Origin: Planctomycetota bacterium
GTDB taxonomy: Bacteria > Planctomycetota > JAPUJT01
Assembly: GCA_027296055.1 (NCBI GenBank)
Contig: JAPUJT010000069.1
Location: forward strand, 1-64,000
Direction of reading: 5' to 3'
DNA length: 64,000 nt
This document shows, piece by piece, positions 25,194 through 33,159 of this stretch; position 1 is the stretch's first letter; every line of letters begins with the position of its first letter. The position numbers and the translations under genes were made by a program. The notes beneath the pieces were generated by a model. It was given only the letters and a program-made list of their open reading frames with translations, made no database searches and was not told where the DNA came from.

Positions 25194-27256
25194 TCGTCCG
25201 AAGATTCTCTGCCCCCGTCTTCTCCCACGAGCGGGGCATGCAGGCGAAGATCGGCCACGACGATCCAGTCCAGGGCCAGATCTCCCGCCGCCCCTCCGGC
25301 GGTCTTGAAGACCAGCTCGATCTCCTCTCCTGCCCACGGGGAGAGATCCGCTTCCGATTCCGTCCAGCCAACTCTCTCCTCCCCGGGTCGGAGCTCGATC
25401 GTTTTCTTGAAGACCTCTCCGATCCGTTTCCCTCGCCGGTGAACCTCGATACGGATCTCGGCCCCGTCTCCGCCCTGCCGCGAGGCCTCATCGGCTATGC
25501 CTGCGGCAAACTCGAGCCGCGCCCCGCTTGGCGGCACGAAGGTAAAGCCGATCTCGCCGGGCGGATGGATGAGGATTCCCCAGCGAGGCCTCCCGCCGAC
25601 CTCGACGTAGACCTGTCTCGGCGCAATCGCGTTGGTCCCGTTCTCCCTGGGGATCCGTGCCCGATCGAGATTCGAGAGAAACCAGTTCACCTCGTAGACC
25701 CGGAGTGTCTCCAGGGGTTCGGTTGAGATCGCGAAGGGCAACAGGCCCCACGCGTGATTGTAAAAGCCGGCTCGAGCCTGGGAGTGGTTGATCCGTAACG
25801 GAAAGGGGTCGGGGATCGGGATCTCATCCACCAGGGTAAGCCTGGGGAGAAGCTCTTGCGGCAGAGAAATGTGCCCCGTCTCTAGGGGAACGACTACCCG
25901 ATCTCCTGCCTCTGGCGCCTCCACTTCGGGAAGGAGGTATTTGAAGCCCTCCTTTTCCCGGTAGTGTCGGAAGCTCCACTCGCCGGAAAAGTAGGGAGGC
26001 TTACCGGTCCATGGAGATGGGGCCGTCGATCCGGGCGGGAGAGTTGCGCTTCCCCGGGCAAATCTGTAGTCGGCCGTGCTGAGCAAGAGGCCGACGACGA
26101 GGGAGGCGGCGACGGTACCCGGATGGGAAAGGGGACCGGGGGCGCGGCGCAGGAGCAGCAGGATCATCGGTGGGATCAATATGACGGCGTGACGTGCGGC
26201 GGCGAAATTCAGGACGAACATGTTGAAGAGCACATAGCCCCAGAACCATCCGAGGAACAGGCGACGGGGAAAGTTCGGCCATGGATCCTGCTCTCTGGCG
26301 GGAAGGCTTACCAGGATCGTCGCTCCCCCACCGCCGGCGAAGAGGATGGCGAAGATGAACGTCCCCAGGGCGCCGGGGGTCGGCTCGGCCCAATGGTAGA
26401 TCCCTGCCCCCATGCCCAGGAGAAGGAGCGCCACGATGATCCCGCTGCGTGAGTTGAGCCGCGAGGCGGCTGCGACCAGGAACGCGGGGCAGAGCCCGAG
26501 GTAGGCGAACAGGCACGCCGCCTTGATCGGGATCCAGGTCCATGGATTGGATCCGACGGTCGAGGCATAAGGAAAGAGACCGGATGCGAGAGGAGAACCT
26601 GCCCCCGCGAGCCAGGGAAGGATCCACCACGCCAGGATGGCTGCCGCCGGGAGGAGGAGAGGGATCCAGCGGCTCCTGGGACTGAAGAGAGCGAGCACGA
26701 TCAGAACGGGGATCGCCTGGTAGGCGACACCGATGGCGCACGCGAGCGGGATGGATGCCAGGGCCCCCCGACCCCACGTGGGGCGCTCCTTGTAGCGGAG
26801 AAAGAGCCACGTGCCGAGGAGGGAGAAGCCCAGCGCGGGAACCTCCGCCATCACCGTGTGGGAGAGGACGAGAAATGGCGGCGCGGCGATGAGGAGGAGA
26901 CCGGCGACCAGGGACGGTAGACGGAACCTCTCGGCGATGAAGAAGAGCGAGACTCCCGCGAGAACCGCGAAGAGGAGCGTGAGGAGATGGGCGGCTACCT
27001 CGGAGTCGCTCCCCGCCAGGGCGTACGTCCCGGCCAGCAAGTAGGGCCAGAGTGGGGGATGAGTCATCTCGAGGATGTAACCGTCCACCCGCTCTCCCAG
27101 ATGGTCGTAGGAGAATGACAGGATAGCGGTCGGGTTGTGGCGGAGATGCATGGCCACGGCCACGAAGGTAGGTCCGTCGATCGTATAGGCCTGTCCGAGG
27201 AACGGTATCCCGACAAGGAGGCAGACGAGCGCGATGAGGATCGGGCCCTTGATCAT
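25190..27256 (-). CDS. Integral-membrane glycosyltransferase, GT39/ArnT-like
   Basis: 688 aa. The N-terminal half has about ten hydrophobic segments. The first extracytoplasmic loop contains 'TIDGPTFVAVAMHL' and 'MTHPPLWPYLLAG'; acidic residues in this loop plus 'HPPLWPYL' are typical of PMT_2-type (GT39) transferases that use polyprenyl-phosphate sugars. The C-terminal third (about 430-688) is soluble and presumably periplasmic. The ATG overlaps the end of the FemAB-like gene by 4 bases, so the two form an operon. It probably glycosylates a lipid or protein outside the cytoplasm; donor and acceptor are unknown. Confidence 0.78.
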   Translation of the reverse strand: MIKGPILIALVCLLVGIPFLGQAYTIDGPTFVAVAMHLRHNPTAILSFSYDHLGERVDGYILEMTHPPLWPYLLAGTYALAGSDSEVAAHLLTLLFAVLAGVSLFFIAERFRLPSLVAGLLLIAAPPFLVLSHTVMAEVPALGFSLLGTWLFLRYKERPTWGRGALASIPLACAIGVAYQAIPVLIVLALFSPRSRWIPLLLPAAAILAWWILPWLAGAGSPLASGLFPYASTVGSNPWTWIPIKAACLFAYLGLCPAFLVAAASRLNSRSGIIVALLLLGMGAGIYHWAEPTPGALGTFIFAILFAGGGGATILVSLPAREQDPWPNFPRRLFLGWFWGYVLFNMFVLNFAAARHAVILIPPMILLLLRRAPGPLSHPGTVAASLVVGLLLSTADYRFARGSATLPPGSTAPSPWTGKPPYFSGEWSFRHYREKEGFKYLLPEVEAPEAGDRVVVPLETGHISLPQELLPRLTLVDEIPIPDPFPLRINHSQARAGFYNHAWGLLPFAISTEPLETLRVYEVNWFLSNLDRARIPRENGTNAIAPRQVYVEVGGRPRWGILIHPPGEIGFTFVPPSGARLEFAAGIADEASRQGGDGAEIRIEVHRRGKRIGEVFKKTIELRPGEERVGWTESEADLSPWAGEEIELVFKTAGGAAGDLALDWIVVADLRLHAPLVGEDGGRESSDD

Positions 27257-28254
27257 GATGCACGTCGGCGGACGGCGCGGGTGAGTCTGGCGAGGGGAGG
27301 AAGCCGGATGAGCCTGCGAGCGACTTCCAGCGCCGTGCCGATCACAGGATGGAGGCTTCTATCCAGGGTCAGGACCAGGCCCGATCGGGCGCCCCACTTC
27401 TCCTTGTATCGGTGCAGGGACTCGTCCTGTGGAGGGCTGGCCATGAAGTCGAACGACTCCATGCCCCGTCTCGCCGCGTCCTCCAGGCACGTATGGATCA
27501 GGAGGTCCGTCGGGCGGTGGCTCCGATAGGTTGAATCGGATCCCTGACTGAGTGCATGGGCGACGCCTCCTGCGTAGACGAGACAGATGGCCGAGACGGC
27601 CCGGCCCTCGACCCGGGTGGCGAAGAAGGCGGCCTGCTCTGAGGGGGCCAGCCGGCTCTCGATGGCCCGGAACAAGGAGATCGGGAGCTTGGCAGGCGCT
27701 CGGTTCATCTCCATCGATCGCAGGTAGAGGCGATAGAACTCGTCCACACCGCCCGGCCCGGTCAGCGGTTCCACCGTTGCTCCCGAACGCGAGGCTCGCC
27801 GAACGTCTCGACGGGTGTGAGATCGATACTGATCGATCATCTTTTTCCCCCTCAGGGGCAGCGAGTGATGGAACAGGCGGGTGATCCGATGTCCAGGATA
27901 CGTCGAATCCGCTCCGGGAGGAAGGGCGATGCGAACCGAGTGGATCCCTTGCGCTTTCAAGGCTTTCTCCGAGCGTCGGATCAACTCTGCAAAGAGATGG
28001 CTGTCCCCCACCGGACCGCCGTACGGGAAGGCGGATTGGAAGAGACGGACGCCCAGGATGCGCAGGACGATGCCCGCGATCCCGGCACACGAAGAGCCGT
28101 CTGCATCCTGGAGCAGCAGGTATCGGGTCTGGGCGCCGAACCCCTCCCGGCAGACCTCTCCCCAGATGGAACGGGAGAAGAGAGGGACACGAGCCCTTTC
28201 GGCGAATCGGTCCCACGCCTCCGGCGGAACGGTCTCGAGCCGCAAGGAAGACAA
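27253..28254 (-). CDS. FemAB-like GNAT-fold acyl/aminoacyl transferase
   Basis: 333 aa. I place the start at the TTG at 28254 because GGGGAGG stands 5 bases upstream and this clears the divergent methyltransferase gene; the longer frame to 28647 would run through it. The two-lobed GNAT layout of FemAB/XrtA-associated proteins is visible: 'VPLFSRSIWGEVCREGFGA' early and 'HALSQGSDSTYRSHRPTDLL' late. 'MESFDFMASPPQDESLHRYKEKWG' is a typical C-terminal FemAB/CelD segment. Such proteins often act in exopolysaccharide or peptidoglycan modification. It is coupled by a 4-bp overlap to the GT39-like gene. Confidence 0.8.
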   Translation of the reverse strand: MSSLRLETVPPEAWDRFAERARVPLFSRSIWGEVCREGFGAQTRYLLLQDADGSSCAGIAGIVLRILGVRLFQSAFPYGGPVGDSHLFAELIRRSEKALKAQGIHSVRIALPPGADSTYPGHRITRLFHHSLPLRGKKMIDQYRSHTRRDVRRASRSGATVEPLTGPGGVDEFYRLYLRSMEMNRAPAKLPISLFRAIESRLAPSEQAAFFATRVEGRAVSAICLVYAGGVAHALSQGSDSTYRSHRPTDLLIHTCLEDAARRGMESFDFMASPPQDESLHRYKEKWGARSGLVLTLDRSLHPVIGTALEVARRLIRLPPLARLTRAVRRRAS

Positions 28255-28374
28255 TCGTTCCTCCCCGGCGATCCTGGCCGCGGCGGGCCTGACGGAGTCG
28301 CCTTGTGAATGCGCCGAACGGGCTGCATTATGGTCGCCAGAAAGGGGGAGCGCCACACGTCGCCGCCAATAGCC

Positions 28375-29088
28375 ATGACGGAGCCTACTTACGATCGGGC
28401 CTACTGGGATGGCAGGAGTGGATGGGAGCCGATCCGCGCGGTCCTCGACCATCGAGATCGCCTGGGGAAGAAAAATCGATACATAGACATCGTCCAGAAG
28501 ATGGCCCTCTCGGAGTGGTACGAGGCCGAGGGGCGGGTCCTGGACCTTGGTTGCGGAACAGGAAGGTTCACGGAATGGATCTCCCACCGTTCCCGTCAGG
28601 TTATCGGGACGGAAATATCCGGGGGGATGCTCCGATCGGCGCGCCACCGTCTGCCGGGAGGAGAATTTGTGCTGTACGACGGTCAGTCCCTCCCCTTCGC
28701 CGATGAGACGTTCCAGGCGGTCGTGGCTGTGGGCGTACTCCAGGACATCCCGGGAGACGACGCCTATGTCTCCCTGCTGAGAGAGGCGGGTCGATGCATC
28801 GAGCGGGGGGGAAGACTCTATCTGCTCGATCAGGTCTCGGACGCCGCAGGGCGTCCGTGGAGGACGGCCGATCAGGTCACCGAGGCGTGCGCCCTGGCAG
28901 GACTCGTCCTCGAGCGCAGGCGCCCCGTGCGCAAAGGGAGATGGTGGCTGCTCTACCTGATCCGGTATGGCCTCGTCCCATCGTCACTTCTGGAGAGGGT
29001 GGCGCGATGGGAGCTGAGTCTTCGAGAGCGCGGACCCTCCAGGATCTCCTACTACATGGATTATCTGTTTCAGCTAAAGAAGGCCTGA
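28375..29088 (+). CDS. Class I SAM-dependent methyltransferase
   Basis: 237 aa from the ATG at 28375 ('MTEPTYDRAYWDGR'). Starts at 28309 or 28330 are in frame, but none has a clear ribosome site; the later one leaves room for divergent promoters. Motif I is VLDLGCGTGRF, followed by 'VIGTEISGGML' and 'VAVGVLQDIP', a normal Methyltransf_11 order. A basic C-terminal stretch is followed by weak hydrophobicity. Substrate is unknown; in this glycan neighbourhood an O-methylated sugar or lipid is plausible. It overlaps the convergent GT2 gene end by 15 bases. Confidence 0.8.
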   Translation: MTEPTYDRAYWDGRSGWEPIRAVLDHRDRLGKKNRYIDIVQKMALSEWYEAEGRVLDLGCGTGRFTEWISHRSRQVIGTEISGGMLRSARHRLPGGEFVLYDGQSLPFADETFQAVVAVGVLQDIPGDDAYVSLLREAGRCIERGGRLYLLDQVSDAAGRPWRTADQVTEACALAGLVLERRRPVRKGRWWLLYLIRYGLVPSSLLERVARWELSLRERGPSRISYYMDYLFQLKKA

Positions 29089-29946
29089 CCCTTTTTCCGG
29101 ATCGCGGAGGCGCTCGAGGGAGAGGCGCGCAAGCTGCTCCGAGAGGAGTCCCAGGAGGAGGATGATCACGGAGGTCGTCCAGAGGACGATCGAGAAGCCG
29201 AGGACGCCCCGATCCGTCATCCAGGTGTAGAAGTAGTAGGCGGTACCGAGGCCGAACGAAAGGACGGAGAGAGGAAAGAAGACCCGGAGCGGCGCGTGGA
29301 GTGTCGAGGTGACCAGGATGATGGCGACGAATCTGAGGGCGTCGAGCCAGGGTCGTACCTTGCTCACCCCGATTCGCCGGGAGGCGCTGATCGGCACGTA
29401 CTTCACGAAGTAACCTGCCCGAAGGTAGGACAGGGTCAGTGTCGTGGTGTACGAGAACGAGTTGGGGATCAGGGGCAGGAACGGCGTGACTCGCTCTCGA
29501 CGCGTGGCGCGAAATCCCGAGGTGAGATCCGGGATGTGTCGGCCAGCGAGATAGGATGCGAAGAGGTTGAAGAACCGGTTCGCCCAGCGACGGCCCGGCG
29601 CGGAGGCCGTCCCCAGATCTCTCGCTCCCACGACCATGTCGTATCCATCGAGGGCCTCGATGAGGGCAGGGATCTCCGCCGGATCGTGCTGCCCGTCTCC
29701 ATCCATGAAGACGATGACATCCCCGCGGGCGGCTCGTATGCCGGTCTTGATCGCCGCCCCGTTGCCCGCGGGATCCGGATGACGGATCACACGGGCCCCT
29801 GACTCTTCAGCGATCACGGCGGTCTTATCTCTTGATCCATCATCGATCACGAGGATCTCGTGATCCAGATCGAGGGCCGCCGCCTTTCGCAAGACCTCCA
29901 GGATGGCCTCCTCCTCGTCGCGTACGGGAATGACAATCGAGAGCAT
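29074..29946 (-). CDS. Glycosyltransferase family 2 with C-terminal membrane segments
   Basis: 290 aa from the ATG at 29946 ('MLSIVIPVRDEEEAI'); codons further upstream lack coding character. The GT-A signature is 'VIDDGSRDKT' and 'FMDGDGQHDPAEIPAL'. Two or three hydrophobic segments follow near 215-285 ('LHAPLRVFFPLSVLSFGLG', 'FSIVLWTTSVIILLLG'), giving a membrane-bound DPM1/GtrB-like enzyme that loads a sugar onto polyprenyl phosphate. It would supply a donor for the GT39-like enzyme at 25190-27256, which is an inference from context. Confidence 0.88.
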   Translation of the reverse strand: MLSIVIPVRDEEEAILEVLRKAAALDLDHEILVIDDGSRDKTAVIAEESGARVIRHPDPAGNGAAIKTGIRAARGDVIVFMDGDGQHDPAEIPALIEALDGYDMVVGARDLGTASAPGRRWANRFFNLFASYLAGRHIPDLTSGFRATRRERVTPFLPLIPNSFSYTTTLTLSYLRAGYFVKYVPISASRRIGVSKVRPWLDALRFVAIILVTSTLHAPLRVFFPLSVLSFGLGTAYYFYTWMTDRGVLGFSIVLWTTSVIILLLGLLSEQLARLSLERLRDPEKGSGLL

Positions 29947-30002
29947 GGGAGGCGTCCTTGTCCGGAAGAGTGAGGGATGATTGTGGGGAACCGCCGAGAT
30001 GG

Positions 30003-31010
30003 CTACTTTTCTATGCGGTAGTCTATCAGCTCTTCCATAGTGCCCAGGTCCCACTCCGTCTTGATCAAGCCGACCCCACGCGCGTAGTAACGGTAGACGA
30101 TCACGGGATCGACGGGGAGCGGAACGGCTGTAGTGGTGATCTTCACCTTGAGACAGTCCGAGTAGGTCTTGTCGCCGAGCTTCACCCTTTCGCCGATGGC
30201 CACATACTCCCAGGTGCGTAGAACGAGCGGCTCCTGCTCCGTCCAGCGGGTTCCGACCTGGATCGGTTCCCCAAGAAGTCGCTTCCGGCGCGAATCGATG
30301 CGCCAGAGCCCATCCGAATCCAGAACGATCCGATACTTCTTTCGATTCGCCGGCCCCGGCATCTCCGGTCCTTCCTCCACGACGGCCTCGATCACGCCCT
30401 TCAACTCCGCCTTCACGGAGATGATTCGCACGAGGCGATCCACCCCATCCAGCTGATAGACCCAGCGAGCGCCCTCCTGGATAGGGAAGTAGCTTCGAGC
30501 GGTGAGATTGTGCGCTCTTCCTGCTTGTGGACGTAGCTCTTCGATCTTCAGCAGGGCCTTCTTGTCGCCCGGTAGGATCTGCAGGGCGGCGTAATATGCC
30601 TCCCAGGCCTTGTCGGTGTTCCCACCTTCCAGGCGTCGTGCTCCGAGCGCTCTCAGCATGGCCGCGAGCCGACCCCGGACTCTCTCTCCTGACTTGGGGT
30701 ACTGGGTACGAAAGTCGGTGATCTTGTCGAAGACCTCATCGTCCTGCCCCTGGCTTACTCTCCTTTCCAGATTCTCCAGAGAGTCGAGGAGAGGCAGCGA
30801 GGACTCTTCCAGGATCGTGACGACATCCTCGACCGCCACGCGGCGCTCGGATCCGTCCTCGAGGATGAGGCAGTAGGTCTCCTCGGCGTCAGACCATTCG
30901 AGGTGGGCCACGACCTCCTCCCCGCTCCTCAGGAGGACTTTGTCCGCGCGTGCCCGGCCACCTGTGATGAGCAGCATCAAAGCCAGCGACGAGATGATAG
31001 GTAGCCTCAA
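30003..31010 (-). CDS. Exported protein of unknown function
   Basis: 335 aa. I assign the start to a TTG at 31010, overlapping the asparaginase stop (TTGA) with GGAGAAGAGG just upstream, so the two are translationally coupled. A signal peptide is clear (about 1-23, cleavage after 'ARA'). Residues about 25-75 form a small beta domain ('KVLLRSGEEVVAHLEW'). A helical, possibly TPR-like part follows (about 80-160). The C-terminal half begins 'YFPIQEGARWVYQL', a beta-rich type seen in exported proteins. No catalytic motif is recognised. Confidence 0.7.
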   Translation of the reverse strand: MRLPIISSLALMLLITGGRARADKVLLRSGEEVVAHLEWSDAEETYCLILEDGSERRVAVEDVVTILEESSLPLLDSLENLERRVSQGQDDEVFDKITDFRTQYPKSGERVRGRLAAMLRALGARRLEGGNTDKAWEAYYAALQILPGDKKALLKIEELRPQAGRAHNLTARSYFPIQEGARWVYQLDGVDRLVRIISVKAELKGVIEAVVEEGPEMPGPANRKKYRIVLDSDGLWRIDSRRKRLLGEPIQVGTRWTEQEPLVLRTWEYVAIGERVKLGDKTYSDCLKVKITTTAVPLPVDPVIVYRYYARGVGLIKTEWDLGTMEELIDYRIEK

Positions 31011-32038
31011 CCCTCTTCTCCCGGCGCGGTCTCCGTCCCGTTCCAATCCAGGCCTCCCGTCACTACGCCGTGAAAGTTGCGAACAGCAGGAGCGGCGAGG
31101 GATCGAATCCGCTCGACCTCCTCCGGCGTGATGAGTTTTAGCCGGCTGAGCAGATGGAGCACGGCGGCCCGACTCCCTCGTGCGCTTCCATCTTCGCACT
31201 TGATAGCGATTCCGATGGAAGACTCTCCGATCCCGAGGGCGTAGACCCCCTCTGCGCCCGCCTTTGGTGTGACGCGCTCCCCCAGCACCTCGACGAGTCG
31301 GCTGCATAGTCGATCAGGGCCAGCGAAGATGAAGGGATGCGCTCGGATCGCGGCGACGATCCGACGGGCAGCTCCGGCCAGGTCAGATTCGAGCGAGTCG
31401 GGGGCCGTGAGACGCTCGTAGGCGAGGGCGAGCCTCCAGAGGGGAAAGGCGTGGACTGGGACGCCGCAGCCATCGATCGCGATCCCGATCTCTGATTCCG
31501 GGGAGTCCGTCAAGCGGGATATCGCCCGGAGGATCTCTGTCTGCACGCGGTGCCTCGGGTCCCGGTAGGATTCGATCGGCGCTCCCAGGTGACGGGCGAG
31601 CAGGAGCATGCCGGCATGTTTCCCGGAGCAGTTGTTCTGTAGCACATCGAACGGAGCCCCCTCCCGGAGGGTGGCCTCCGCCGACTTGATGTCGAAGGGG
31701 GCGTGGATCCCGCACTGGAGGTCCGAGGACTTCAGGTCGCCCTTCCGGAGCATTCCTTCCACGGTCCGACAGTGCTGGTCCGTGCCGCTGTGAGATGCGC
31801 AGGCGATGGCGATCTCGGTATCGTCGAGGCCGAAGGCGTCCGCCGCCCCGGACAGAATCAGGGGAACGGCTTGAAGCGGCTTGGCCGACGATCGCGCGAA
31901 CACAGGAGCGTCGACGTCTCCGAAGGCGCGCTCCAAGGTCCCGCCGCGGGTGACCGCAGCCCGGATCCGATGCTGGGACTCAGGGTAGTCCCCCCGCCGG
32001 ACCAGTATCGTCAGAGATTTCCTTAGATGACTCTGCAT
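31007..32038 (-). CDS. L-asparaginase II family protein
   Basis: 343 aa from the ATG at 32038. The frame is open to 32080, but its first codon overlaps a promoter -10 element. The family signature (plant/rhizobial-type asparaginase II, Pfam Asparaginase_II) is seen in 'PVFARSSAKPLQAVPLI', 'ASHSGTDQHCRTVEGML' and 'NNCSGKHAGMLLLA'. It should hydrolyse asparagine to aspartate and ammonia. These enzymes differ from the E. coli type and are regarded as thermolabile. The next gene on the same strand is coupled through its TTGA overlap. Confidence 0.88.
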   Translation of the reverse strand: MQSHLRKSLTILVRRGDYPESQHRIRAAVTRGGTLERAFGDVDAPVFARSSAKPLQAVPLILSGAADAFGLDDTEIAIACASHSGTDQHCRTVEGMLRKGDLKSSDLQCGIHAPFDIKSAEATLREGAPFDVLQNNCSGKHAGMLLLARHLGAPIESYRDPRHRVQTEILRAISRLTDSPESEIGIAIDGCGVPVHAFPLWRLALAYERLTAPDSLESDLAGAARRIVAAIRAHPFIFAGPDRLCSRLVEVLGERVTPKAGAEGVYALGIGESSIGIAIKCEDGSARGSRAAVLHLLSRLKLITPEEVERIRSLAAPAVRNFHGVVTGGLDWNGTETAPGEEG

Positions 32039-32078
32039 GGGGCCTGGCGGATCCTCCCAAGACATTGGCCGGGCGGGC

Positions 32079-32087
32079 ATTATAGCA
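32079..32087 (-). promoter_or_regulatory. Extended -10 promoter of the asparaginase gene
   Basis: Minus-strand TGCTATAAT (32087-32079) is a perfect extended -10 (TGnTATAAT). No good -35 lies 16-18 bases upstream, as expected for extended -10 promoters. Transcription would start near 32072, which rules out the ATG at 32080 and supports a start at 32065 or 32038. Confidence 0.55.
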
Positions 32088-32176
32088 CAGGGGCAGTCGC
32101 TTACCAGAGGGGTCGACTTATCTCCTCATCTCCAAAGAGGTTCGGCAGATTGAAACCGGGCGCGGGGGGCCGCGGC

Positions 32177-33133
32177 TCAAGTCGGCCCGGGAATTCCGAC
32201 GCGTTGGAGGACAGATTTCAGGTCTGCCGGAAGGGACGACCGGATCCGGATCGACTTGCCGGTAGAAGGGTGGGCGAACCCGAGTCGGCTCGCGTGCAGG
32301 AACTGCCGATCCAGTCCGTATCGTAGACGGAACTTGCGATTCGTGTCCCCCTGGCCATAGCGCGGGTCTCCAAGAATCGGATGACCGATGTAACGGAGAT
32401 GCGCCCGGATCTGGTGTGTTCGGCCTGTCTGGAGGGTCACCCCGAGCAGAGAGAATCCCTTCTTCGAGGCGAGGCGAACGTACGAGGTCGAGGCGGAAAG
32501 GCCCCCGGGTCCGGGCTGGACTCGGCGCCCGGCAGATTGCGATTTCTTGGCGAGCGGGACACGGATGGAGCCTCGCTGGGGGGTCTGTCCGGCGACGAGG
32601 GCGGTGTACTCCTTCGAGATTCCCCCTGCCCGGAACATCTCCGACAGGGCGCGGGCGATCCGGGGTGATCGGGCGAGCACCAGGAGACCTGATGTATTTC
32701 GGTCCAGGCGGTGAACGAGATGAACGTCCGCCTCCTTCCCGGCGCGACGGAGGAGGAGCCCCGCCTGGCCCACGAGGGTGTTGGATGTGTGCCGGGAACC
32801 CGGGTGGACCACGAGTCCCGGTGGCTTGTCCACCACGATCAGGTCGGAGTCCTGGTACTCGAGTCGGATGTCGACCCGTGAGGCCAGAGGGGGTGATCGA
32901 CGGCCCCCCTCCGAGACGAGCGATCCGGGGAGTGTCAGGAGATCCCCCTCGTGGACGCGGTGGGCCGGCCGGCACTTTTTCCCGTTCAGCCTGACTCGTC
33001 CCGTCCGGATCTGGGAATAGATGTCCGGGAGGGAGGCGAGGGGAAAACGACGCCGGAGAAACCGGTCCAATCGACGTCCGGACTCCCCCGCGGGTATCCG
33101 GATCTTATCATTGGCGGAGACATTCGTGCTCAT
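32177..33133 (-). CDS. RluA/RluC/RluD-family 23S rRNA pseudouridine synthase
   Basis: 318 aa from the ATG at 33133; the frame runs on upstream inside uvrC. An N-terminal S4 domain (about 15-70, 'RRLDRFLRRRF' to 'VHEGDLLTLPG') binds RNA. The catalytic domain has HRLDRNTSG with the nucleophile D144, and 'LQTGRTHQIRAHLRYIGHPILGD' towards the end, a standard RluA-family motif. Whether it is RluC or RluD cannot be settled here, so I give no symbol. It is the last gene of uvrB-uvrC-this gene. Confidence 0.9.
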   Translation of the reverse strand: MSTNVSANDKIRIPAGESGRRLDRFLRRRFPLASLPDIYSQIRTGRVRLNGKKCRPAHRVHEGDLLTLPGSLVSEGGRRSPPLASRVDIRLEYQDSDLIVVDKPPGLVVHPGSRHTSNTLVGQAGLLLRRAGKEADVHLVHRLDRNTSGLLVLARSPRIARALSEMFRAGGISKEYTALVAGQTPQRGSIRVPLAKKSQSAGRRVQPGPGGLSASTSYVRLASKKGFSLLGVTLQTGRTHQIRAHLRYIGHPILGDPRYGQGDTNRKFRLRYGLDRQFLHASRLGFAHPSTGKSIRIRSSLPADLKSVLQRVGIPGPT

Positions 33134-33159
33134 GGGATCCGCGCCGACATTCGAGCGGA

